This document shows positions 1-5,211 of a stretch of 8,147 nucleotides of DNA, in pieces (position 1 is the stretch's first letter; each line of letters starts with the position of its first letter). The stretch is from CBDHHC01 sp050633205. Its GTDB lineage: Bacteria; Pseudomonadota; Alphaproteobacteria; Rhizobiales; CBDHHC01. A program made the translations under genes and the position numbers. The DNA lies in the NCBI GenBank assembly GCA_050633205.1, contig JBOEGA010000218.1, forward strand, positions 1-8,147, read 5' to 3'. The notes under the pieces are model-generated. The model ran no database searches and was not told the DNA's origin. It saw only the letters and a program-made list of their open reading frames with translations.

Positions 1-399
1 GTCCAAAGGTATATGAAAAACGGTTTTGTATAGTGTTATAAAAATTTCAAAATCAGATGACCATGAGAAGTCAGTTGAGATCTGGAACAGGTTAAGGGAA
101 CTTGTTGCAGCCAGGAATATGGATAGTAATAACCAGAGCTTTTGGAAGAATGTAAGGCTTTGCATATTTTGATCAGTGCTATGCTGGTATTGTGTTTCCG
201 TCATATGTGTTCTTTTCCCTGCCTAACTATGGATAGGATATAAGTTTGCATATGAACGATTGATGACTGTTGGTGTGGAGGGATAAGGAACAGGGCCGAC
301 CCACGAGTATAACCTCCTAATCAGTGTAGCGCATTTATTGCTAACAAAGGCCATGCTACATTCGCCAACCTTCAACACATAACAAACGGTAATTGGCAC
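1..399. other. Region without a supported gene, upstream of the SDR
   Basis: No convincing complete gene is present. The plus strand has an open stretch of 51 codons (17-172, stop TGA at 170-172) following an in-frame TGA at 14-16. It has no ATG near its beginning (TTG 26, ATG 119) and its translation, which is polar and helix-like, is not recognised. It may be the eroded 3' end of a neighbouring gene or chance. Bases 173-399 hold the inverted repeat at 325-360 and no strong sigma70 promoter that I can see. Confidence 0.5.
325..360. repeat. Imperfect inverted repeat in the SDR upstream region
   Basis: TGTAGC-g-CAT (325-334) is complementary to ATGCTACA (353-360), with one bulged G and an 18-base spacer. 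It lies 40 bases before the SDR start. It could be an operator-like dyad or a weak leader hairpin. No T-run follows, so it is not a terminator on the plus strand. Function is unknown. Confidence 0.35.
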
Positions 400-1158
400 A
401 TGTCTGGATATGAAAAAGTTGCTCTGGTTACGGGGGCGGGGAGTGGTATTGGGCGGGCGGCGGCTGTTGCGCTGGGGGCTCAGGGGTATGCTGTTGTTCT
501 TACCGGGCGGCGGGAAGAGGAGCTGGTGAAGACGAAGGCTGTCGGGATGAGTGATGTTGGGGAGATGCTTGTTGTTCCGGCTGATATTACTGATCCTGAG
601 CAGGTTCGGGATCTGTTTGCTCAAACGAGAGAGACATTCGGGAGGCTTGATCTTCTGTTTAATAATGCGGGGACTGGTGCTCCGCCAGTGCCAATGGAGG
701 AGCTGAGTTATGAGCACTGGAAGCGAGTTGTGGATACGAATTTAACCGGTTCGTTCCTTTGTGCTGCGGAGGCAATAAAGATTATGAAAGCGCAGTCGCC
801 GCGGGGTGGGCGGATTATTAATAACGGGTCTATTTCCGCGCATTCTCCGAGGCCGAATTCTGCGCCTTATACAGCGACCAAGCATGCCATAACCGGGCTA
901 ACCAAATCCATTGCTCTTGATGGGCGAAGCCATGATATTGTGTGCTGTCAGATTGATATTGGAAATGCGGCGACTGAAATGACGGAAGCAATGAAAGCTG
1001 GAGTGCCACAAGCAGACGGGTCAATGATGGTGGAGCCGAGAATGGATGTGCAGCATGTTGCTGATGCAATTGTTTATATGGCCAAGCTTCCGCTGGATGC
1101 CAATGTGCAGTTTATGACTGTGATGGCTTCAAAAATGCCTTTTATTGGGCGGGGGTGA
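400..1158 (+). CDS. SDR family NAD(P)-dependent oxidoreductase
   Basis: A 252-residue classical short-chain dehydrogenase/reductase, presumably cytosolic and using NAD(P)H on an unknown carbonyl or alcohol substrate. The Rossmann motif TGAGSGIG is at residues 11-18. Arg37-Arg38 follow the second beta strand, which suggests NADP(H) preference (inference). Asp62 fits the adenine-contact position, NNAG is at 88-91, and the structural Asn is Asn114. The catalytic set is Ser144, Tyr157 and Lys161, with the usual 13-residue Ser-Tyr spacing. Length is typical and the gene looks intact. ATG 400 leaves the normal short N-terminus before the glycine motif, but there is no clear Shine-Dalgarno sequence in front of it. 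Codon choice is rich in GGG and CGG, more so than in ntrY. No partner gene is adjacent, so the substrate cannot be inferred. Family assignment is secure; specific function is unknown. Confidence 0.95.
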   Translation: MSGYEKVALVTGAGSGIGRAAAVALGAQGYAVVLTGRREEELVKTKAVGMSDVGEMLVVPADITDPEQVRDLFAQTRETFGRLDLLFNNAGTGAPPVPMEELSYEHWKRVVDTNLTGSFLCAAEAIKIMKAQSPRGGRIINNGSISAHSPRPNSAPYTATKHAITGLTKSIALDGRSHDIVCCQIDIGNAATEMTEAMKAGVPQADGSMMVEPRMDVQHVADAIVYMAKLPLDANVQFMTVMASKMPFIGRG

Positions 1159-1542
1159 TAGTGCGTCATAGGGGGCAAGTCAGGTTCAATATTCGACTCC
1201 TTCCCATGCGGTAAGGTTTTTATTGCAATCACTGTGCTTTGGGAGAGTTTGCGGAACTTTATTGAAGCTGATGGTTACTGGACCCCCGATATTTCTGCGG
1301 AGACAGTTTTGTATAATACGGATATGCACCGGCCGCATAAATTCGGGGGTGACAGGTGGTGGGGGTGGTGTATGCCGTGTAGGACTGAGCATTTTGCTCT
1401 GACGTCATGTCCCGCCATTGGTGCAACGCAGGTATTCCCAGCCGATAGCATTGTGAGGGCTAAATTGGCAGATGCATGTTATGACTACAGGGGGACGGGA
1501 CAAAATACTTTCCTGCACTTCTCTTGCTGAGGAGAATGACCG
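1159..1542. other. Region without a supported gene, between SDR and rhodanese 3' ends
   Basis: The SDR and rhodanese genes converge on this 384-base stretch. It contains the orphan TATAAT/dyad at 1312-1339 and a G-rich patch at 1345-1368 with G-runs of 5, 2, 2, 5 and 2. A GTG-initiated 98-codon frame (1234-1530) has no Shine-Dalgarno sequence and a tryptophan- and cysteine-rich, unrecognised translation, so I do not call it. No clear T-tailed terminator is visible for either converging gene. Confidence 0.5.
1312..1339 (+). promoter_or_regulatory. Orphan TATAAT box with adjacent dyad
   Basis: A perfect -10 hexamer TATAAT is at 1312-1317, followed at about the expected transcription start by a dyad TATGC (1323-1327) / GCATA (1335-1339). 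The -35 match is poor. No supported plus-strand gene lies downstream: the next gene is the oppositely oriented rhodanese, so any transcript would run antisense into its 3' end. A TATAAT can occur by chance in such DNA, so this is only a candidate. Confidence 0.25.
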
Positions 1543-1947
1543 TTAGCCCTTCTTTTTCTGTACGACCGGTTCGGTTTCGCCTTCGGCATTTTTCCATGCA
1601 GCGAAGCCGCCTCTTATATGGCAGGCGTTATTGAGGCCCATATCCTGAACGGTTTTGGTTGCCAGAGCGGAACGCATTCCTGCGGCGCAGAAAAAGACGT
1701 ATTTCCTGTCTGACTGAAAAACCTTTTTGGCGTACTCGCTTTGCGGGTCTACCCAGGATTCCAGCATTCCTCTTGGGGCATGGTAAGAGCCCGGAATTGT
1801 TCCTTCCCGCCATAACTCCCTGACATCCCGGACATCAATAAACTGTACGGCAGGGTTATTGAAGAGAGACTTTGCCTCTTCTACGGTAAGTGTCTCAATT
1901 TCACTTTCAGCCTCGGCAACAAGCTGTTCGAAGGTTTTTATAGGCAT
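1543..1947 (-). CDS. Single-domain rhodanese-like sulfurtransferase
   Basis: A 134-residue, single-domain rhodanese homologue. The family moves sulfane sulfur through a cysteine persulfide, for example from thiosulfate to cyanide or to thiol acceptors in sulfur trafficking. The core FIDVRD is at residues 36-41. The active-site loop is CAAGMRS at 87-93, so Cys87 is the predicted persulfide carrier. The closing motif IRGGFAAWK is at 111-119. A helical N-terminal extension of about 20 residues precedes the domain and the C-terminus is lysine-rich (KKKG). There is no signal peptide, so it is probably cytosolic. The start is well supported by AGGGAGG nine bases upstream. It is transcribed divergently from ntrY and convergently to the SDR, with its own promoter, so it is probably monocistronic. 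The physiological sulfur donor and acceptor cannot be deduced. Confidence 0.95.
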   Translation of the reverse strand: MPIKTFEQLVAEAESEIETLTVEEAKSLFNNPAVQFIDVRDVRELWREGTIPGSYHAPRGMLESWVDPQSEYAKKVFQSDRKYVFFCAAGMRSALATKTVQDMGLNNACHIRGGFAAWKNAEGETEPVVQKKKG

Positions 1948-1956
1948 GCGGTTATA

Positions 1957-1963
1957 CCTCCCT
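1957..1963 (-). promoter_or_regulatory. Ribosome binding site of the rhodanese gene
   Basis: On the minus strand AGGGAGG lies nine bases before the ATG at 1947. It is the strongest Shine-Dalgarno sequence in the window and fixes the start. The same 7-mer occurs in a hairpin loop at 2160-2166 and in a hairpin arm at 6708-6714. Confidence 0.8.
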
Positions 1964-2008
1964 TTAAATTCAGGCTCAGGTAATTCAGGATCCGGGCCTG
2001 ATGAGGAT

Positions 2009-2038
2009 ATTATACCGGATTGGCTGCTGAAACGCCAA
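2009..2038 (-). promoter_or_regulatory. Predicted sigma70 promoter of the rhodanese gene
   Basis: Read on the minus strand, TTGGCG (2033-2038) and a perfect TATAAT (2009-2014) are separated by 18 bases. The predicted start near base 2002 gives a leader of about 55 bases before the rhodanese ATG. The first bases of that leader could form a six-pair stem, UCAGGC (2001-1996) with GCCUGA (1975-1970). A repeated AATTCAGG (plus strand, 1967-1974 and 1982-1989) lies in the same leader. Confidence 0.6.
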
Positions 2039-2108
2039 AGGAATAGGTGCGGATGCCTGTCTTGCGCTATCCGAATTGCTGATTACAGCTATGCTGAAAA
2101 CTTCAATT

Positions 2109-2176
2109 ACCGGAGAGAGGAGGATCCTTCTCCGGTTTGCGTTTACGGTTGAGCCAGGTAGGGAGGATTCTGGCTC
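2109..2176. ncRNA. Two tandem hairpins with matching loops; possible small regulatory RNA
   Basis: Hairpin 1 is a perfect 8-bp stem (2109-2116 with 2129-2136). Hairpin 2 is a perfect 7-bp stem (2151-2157 with 2170-2176). Both loops are 12 bases long and both contain GGAGGAT (2119-2125 and 2162-2168), while the stems are unrelated. On the minus strand the loops read ATCCTCC, resembling an anti-Shine-Dalgarno sequence, as in known alphaproteobacterial sRNAs with CCUCC loops. A minus-strand TATAAA (2187-2192) sits at the right distance for a transcript starting near 2180, although its -35 is weak and no T-tailed terminator follows. On the plus strand the loops carry AGGA/GGGA, reminiscent of CsrA-binding loops. 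The structure is seen directly; the RNA is inferred. Confidence 0.35.
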
Positions 2177-2189
2177 GGAAACATTTTTT
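2151..2189 (+). terminator. Possible rho-independent terminator (plus strand)
   Basis: The second hairpin (GAGCCAG 2151-2157 / CTGGCTC 2170-2176, 12-base loop) is followed by six Ts at 2184-2189. The T-run begins seven bases after the stem, later than ideal, and there is no established plus-strand gene ahead of it. It may instead be part of the minus-strand structure described for 2109-2176. Confidence 0.3.
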
Positions 2190-2217
2190 ATACCTTAGTC
2201 TAAAGCCCGTTACCTGC

Positions 2218-2409
2218 CTAAATATGTGCCTTTTTCAGCACTGATCGGTACAGAAGTGCGACATAATGAACCGTGCTCATAATTTCCCTTATAGGTTGTG
2301 AAATTGCCGGGAATGGAAAATTTTCCATATCATGTATGCCTGCGACAGAAGAACCACATTCACTATTATTTAACCTAAGAATCATTCTTCGATTGGAAAG
2401 GGAATTCAT
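2218..2409 (-). CDS. Small hypothetical ORF, 63 codons, doubtful
   Basis: An open frame on the minus strand from ATG 2409 to TAG 2218-2220. The first half is polar and Asn/Ser-rich; the C-terminal third (about residues 41-63) is more hydrophobic and ends KKAHI, so its composition is not absurd for a small protein. I recognise no family. Support for initiation is weak: an AGGGG lies about 14 bases before the ATG, too far for a normal RBS, and an alternative ATG at codon 9 has only a poor purine run. A 16-bp perfect palindrome (2313-2328) lies inside it. It may well be chance. Confidence 0.2.
   Translation of the reverse strand: MNSLSNRRMILRLNNSECGSSVAGIHDMENFPFPAISQPIREIMSTVHYVALLYRSVLKKAHI
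2313..2328. repeat. Perfect 16-bp palindrome
   Basis: ATGGAAAATTTTCCAT reads identically on both strands. Symmetry stops exactly at these bases. It lies about 0.5 kb upstream of ntrY and 0.37 kb upstream of the rhodanese start. A palindrome without a spacer is more like a protein-binding site than an RNA hairpin. No binder can be named. Confidence 0.5.
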
Positions 2410-2610
2410 ACGCGCAACACTATCCCCTGCCTGAGAAAAGCCACTTGAAGTTGTGTGAAATGTGTGGCCTATAGGTCGCTCGGCAAAAATACCGCAGTGT
2501 GGATTTCCTCAGTGTTATTATGCAATTATATCGGGAAACTCATAAAATTAGAAGTTGTACAACAACTGTCATGTAACTGTGCATTTTTACCATGAATGTG
2601 ATTTTTTTAA

Positions 2611-2645
2611 CAAAATTGCCTAAATGTCGCCGTTTTGCAACATTG
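2611..2645. promoter_or_regulatory. Two CAA-N2-TTG sites upstream of ntrY, candidate NtrX operators
   Basis: CAA-AA-TTG is at 2611-2618 and CAA-CA-TTG at 2638-2645, 27 bases apart start to start and immediately upstream of the candidate -35 at 2649. From memory, rhizobial NtrX has been reported to bind CAA/TTG half-sites with a short spacer; I could not check this. They are therefore candidate autoregulatory sites. The repeat of the pattern is seen; the binding is inferred. Confidence 0.3.
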
Positions 2646-2648
2646 TGA

Positions 2649-2677
2649 TTGATTTACTGCAATGAACAGGACACAAT
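2649..2677 (+). promoter_or_regulatory. Candidate sigma70 promoter of ntrYX
   Basis: TTGATT (2649-2654) and CACAAT (2672-2677) are separated by an ideal 17 bases, each matching four of six consensus positions. The predicted start near 2684 would give a leader of about 170 bases containing the direct repeat at 2760-2788 and the hairpin at 2786-2813. This is the best pair I found in the 450 bases before ntrY, but the match is moderate. Confidence 0.3.
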
Positions 2678-2759
2678 AAAAATCGCAGATGCAGTTTTGC
2701 AGAAAATAATCGCGTTGAACGTAAGTAATGAATAGAAAAAATGGGGTCTTTCATGCACT

Positions 2760-2788
2760 GCAATGGGATGGAAAAAGGGGCAATGGGA
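2760..2788. repeat. 9-base direct repeat in the ntrY leader
   Basis: GCAATGGGA occurs at 2760-2768 and again at 2780-2788, 20 bases apart start to start, close to two helical turns. It could be a tandem binding site or a small duplication. It ends where the leader hairpin (2786-2813) begins. Confidence 0.45.
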
Positions 2789-2879
2789 AAATGCGTTTGC
2801 GCGCATGGTTTCCGACGAAGCTCTTTACCATATGTTTTCGGAAATTTTGAGGCGGTATGAGCGACAGAAGTTCCGCTGA
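2763..2879 (+). CDS. Possible small ORF overlapping the ntrY start, 38 codons, doubtful
   Basis: From ATG 2763 to TGA 2877-2879, in a different frame from ntrY and overlapping its first 23 bases. The translation has a plausible amphipathic, charged C-terminal half (SDEALYHMFSEILRRYERQK in the middle) and its codons resemble those of ntrY. There is no good Shine-Dalgarno sequence in front of ATG 2763 or of the internal ATG at 2805. It could be a leader peptide coupled to ntrY, a relic of an upstream gene, or chance. Two other short frames overlap it: 2783-2860, whose TGA overlaps the ntrY ATG, and 2791-2850. Confidence 0.2.
   Translation: MGWKKGQWENAFARMVSDEALYHMFSEILRRYERQKFR
2786..2813 (+). 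other. Leader hairpin upstream of ntrY
   Basis: GGAAA-ATGCG (2786-2795) can pair with CGCAT-gg-TTTCC (2802-2813), giving ten base pairs with a two-base bulge and the six-base loop TTTGCG. It lies 43 bases before the ntrY ATG. It has no T-tail, so it is not a terminator as drawn. It overlaps short upstream reading frames and could affect ntrY translation (inference). Confidence 0.4.
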
Positions 2880-5208
2880 CAAGACGCAAGAGGCCGCGTC
2901 AAAACCTAAAGGAAAGTTGCGGAGAAAGTTAGCTTTCTGGGTCGGGTTCAGTATTATGGTCCTGTCTTTGTGTTCAGGCCTTGCAACCTATTTTATTCTG
3001 ACCGGGCTTACGCCACTTGCTCCTAACGCCAGTGTTAATCTTACCGTTCTGATCGTAAATCTGCTGCTTGTTATAGCCATGCTTGCGGTGATTGGCTGGC
3101 ATATTGCGCAGCTCTGGGCAGCGAGGCGAAAACAGGCCGCTGCAGCCAATCTCCATATTCTTATTGTTTCTCTATTCTGTGCTATTGCCGCTTTCCCAAT
3201 CATATTATTAGGTATTTTTGCGAATACGTCTCTGGACCGGGGGCTGGACCATGTGTTTTCGGTTCAGATGCAATCGGTTGTGAGGAACTCGGTTCTGGTA
3301 TCCGAGGCTTATCTTGAGGATCAGGGTGATAATATCCGTGGTGGTATCATCGGTATGGCCAGAGATATTGACCGTGCAGCCATTCTACAGAAAACGGATC
3401 AGAAGAGGTTTCAGCATTATATAAGTGCGCAGGCGGATATCCGGCAGTTTCCGATGGCGCTGCTGATTGATGAGAACGGGCAGCCTTTGAAAGTTGCGGC
3501 AAACCGCCTGAAGATACGTTATGACCCGCCGCCCAAACGCGCGATGGAGCTGGCGAATAAAGGGCAGAGCGTTATTATGACGCCTAACCGCTCCTTTCAT
3601 GTCAGCGGTCTGATCAAGCTTAAGCAGTTTACAAATACATATCTGTTTGTGAAGCGTCCTGTGCGGGAGAATGTTGTTAAACATCTTCGCGAGACAAGGG
3701 CGCGGGCACGGCAGTATAAAAAGCTTAAATCCCAACGGGTGAATGTGCAGATTACTTACGGCCTGATGCTGTCGGTTGTTGCCATGTCACTGCTTCTTAC
3801 AGCGGTATGGATCGGGCTCTGGTTTGCAGGGCGGATTGTGAAACCTATCCGCAGACTGATTACGGCTGCAGAAAATGTTTCCGGTGGTGATCTGAATGTC
3901 CGGGTGAAGGTTAAGAAAAAAGAAGGCGATCTGGCCAAGCTGAGTTCCACTTTTAACAATATGACTTTCCGTCTTCGTACGCAGCGTGACGAGCTTATTA
4001 ATGCCAATACGGTTATTGATGACCGGCGCAGGTTTACCGAGGCTGTGCTTTCGGGTGTGACTGCGGGTGTGATTGGTGTGAATTCAGACGGGATTATAAC
4101 ACTGACCAATCCGTCAGCAATCGAGATGCTCGGAGTTGCGGAAAGAGACCTGATCAAATCTTCGCTGCTTGATGTTGTCCCTGCTTTTAAAGAGCTTTGG
4201 GAGCGTGCGCAGGCGGAGCAGGTTAAGAACCTGGTCGAAGCTCATATCGATATTCTGATCGACGGGGTTGAGCGTCATTTTGCGGTTCGATTTACACGAG
4301 AGATCGCCGGGGATGACGAGTATGGTTATGTGATTACATTTGATGATGTAACGGAACTTGTGTCTGCACAGAGAAATACGGCGTGGGCTGATATTGCCCG
4401 TCGTATTGCGCATGAGATTAAAAATCCTCTGACGCCTATTCAGCTTTCGGCTGAGCGTATTCGCCGTAAATATGGAGAGACGCTTGGGCAGGACCGTACG
4501 GTATTTGATCAATGTACAGATACAATTATCCGTCAGGTGGGGGATATCGGGCGAATGGTTGATGAGTTTTCATCATTTGCCAGAATGCCTGAGCCCGCCA
4601 AAAAAGAGCATGATGTACGCCGGGTTCTGCGAGATGCGTTTATTCTGTTTCAATCCGGTCAGGAGAATCTTGATATCAAACTTGATTGCCCTGATGAGCC
4701 GGTTCTGAGCCTTTGTGATGAACGTCTGCTTTCCCAGGCGGTTACAAATCTGGTGAAAAATGCCAGCGAGGCAATTGATTCAGTGAGAGCAGTAAAAGAA
4801 GAGAATGGCGAGTTATATCAAGGTAGTATTTTAATTCGCATGAAAGCACTTGATAATAAGTGTCAGATAGAAATTATCGATAACGGTTGTGGACTTCCCG
4901 AAACCAACCGAAACAAACTTGTAGAACCATACATGACAACACGGGAAAAAGGCACAGGGCTCGGGCTGGCAATCGTCCAGAAAATTACCGAACAACATGG
5001 AGGTACATTGCAATTGAGTGATGCGCCTGCAAAAGACGGGTTCACTCAAGGGGCCTGTGTCAGAATTATTCTGCCGATTGTTTCGGCAGAAAATGAGACG
5101 CCTAAAAATAATAAGGTTGAAGCACTTTCAGCAGGTGATGACAGTGCCAAAGAAGAACAACCGGAAGAAAATGAAGAACACGCCAACATATTGTACAACA
5201 GGGGTTAA
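2857..5208 (+). CDS. ntrY: Nitrogen regulation sensor histidine kinase NtrY
   Basis: A 783-residue inner-membrane histidine kinase, the predicted phosphodonor of NtrX. Three hydrophobic segments lie at about residues 27-48, 61-83 and 99-121, then an extracytoplasmic sensor region (122-300) and a fourth segment at about 302-324. HAMP follows at 325-378 and a PAS domain at about 390-500. The H-box ARRIAHEIKNPLTPIQ (514-529) gives His519 as the phosphorylation site. The ATP-binding domain shows the N-box NLVKNASEAI (631-640), G1 DNGCGL (675-680) and G2 GTGLGLAIV (699-707). An acidic tail of about 40 residues ends the protein. All catalytic motifs are present. The start is fixed by an in-frame TGA at 2848-2850 just upstream; GAGG at 2849-2852 is a slightly close RBS. 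ntrX follows after three bases, so the two are co-transcribed. Family members respond to nitrogen or redox state; the signal here is unknown. Confidence 0.97.
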   Translation: MSDRSSADKTQEAASKPKGKLRRKLAFWVGFSIMVLSLCSGLATYFILTGLTPLAPNASVNLTVLIVNLLLVIAMLAVIGWHIAQLWAARRKQAAAANLHILIVSLFCAIAAFPIILLGIFANTSLDRGLDHVFSVQMQSVVRNSVLVSEAYLEDQGDNIRGGIIGMARDIDRAAILQKTDQKRFQHYISAQADIRQFPMALLIDENGQPLKVAANRLKIRYDPPPKRAMELANKGQSVIMTPNRSFHVSGLIKLKQFTNTYLFVKRPVRENVVKHLRETRARARQYKKLKSQRVNVQITYGLMLSVVAMSLLLTAVWIGLWFAGRIVKPIRRLITAAENVSGGDLNVRVKVKKKEGDLAKLSSTFNNMTFRLRTQRDELINANTVIDDRRRFTEAVLSGVTAGVIGVNSDGIITLTNPSAIEMLGVAERDLIKSSLLDVVPAFKELWERAQAEQVKNLVEAHIDILIDGVERHFAVRFTREIAGDDEYGYVITFDDVTELVSAQRNTAWADIARRIAHEIKNPLTPIQLSAERIRRKYGETLGQDRTVFDQCTDTIIRQVGDIGRMVDEFSSFARMPEPAKKEHDVRRVLRDAFILFQSGQENLDIKLDCPDEPVLSLCDERLLSQAVTNLVKNASEAIDSVRAVKEENGELYQGSILIRMKALDNKCQIEIIDNGCGLPETNRNKLVEPYMTTREKGTGLGLAIVQKITEQHGGTLQLSDAPAKDGFTQGACVRIILPIVSAENETPKNNKVEALSAGDDSAKEEQPEENEEHANILYNRG
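5200..5204 (+). promoter_or_regulatory. Ribosome binding site deciding the ntrX start
   Basis: AGGGG, inside the last codons of ntrY, lies seven bases before ATG 5212. A TTG at 5209 directly precedes that ATG in frame and would add one residue. Spacing and codon preference favour ATG 5212. The arrangement suggests translational coupling of ntrX to ntrY. Confidence 0.65.
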
Positions 5209-5211
5209 TTG

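Larger units (their letters stand above)
1948..2856. other. Long intergenic region between divergent rhodanese and ntrY
   Basis: About 0.9 kb without a secure gene. From left to right it holds the rhodanese RBS and promoter, the tandem hairpins at 2109-2176, a T6 run at 2184-2189, a doubtful minus-strand ORF at 2218-2409, a 16-bp palindrome at 2313-2328, and a 10-bp palindrome GTTGTACAAC at 2554-2563. These are followed by two CAA-N2-TTG sites, a candidate ntrY promoter, a direct repeat and a leader hairpin. Where alphaproteobacteria usually have ntrC immediately before ntrY, nothing resembling ntrC or ntrB is visible. Confidence 0.7.

Noticed and set aside
311..330. CTCCTAA resembling the anticodon loop of tRNA-Arg(CCT)
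   Set aside because: The flanking five bases on each side do not pair, and no D-arm, T-arm or acceptor stem is present.
223..717. Long minus-strand frame opposite the SDR start (164 codons)
   Set aside because: It is antisense to a clearly coding SDR, has a proline/asparagine/arginine-rich translation typical of shadow frames, and lacks an RBS.
1234..1530. Plus-strand 98-codon frame starting with GTG
   Set aside because: No Shine-Dalgarno sequence, rare start codon, tryptophan- and cysteine-rich unrecognised translation. A competing frame exists on the other strand.
2440..2468. GCCAC / GTGGC inverted repeat and nearby CCTATAGG, considered as a 6S RNA or leader element
   Set aside because: The stem is only five pairs with a 19-base loop, and no long bulged helix typical of 6S RNA could be drawn.
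2620..2889. Minus-strand 89-codon frame over the ntrY upstream region
   Set aside because: It covers the ntrY start and leader, contains the candidate promoter on the other strand, and its translation shows no family-like pattern.
3385..4512. Several minus-strand frames of 110-135 codons inside ntrY
   Set aside because: They are antisense to intact, motif-rich ntrY coding sequence and have no initiation signals.
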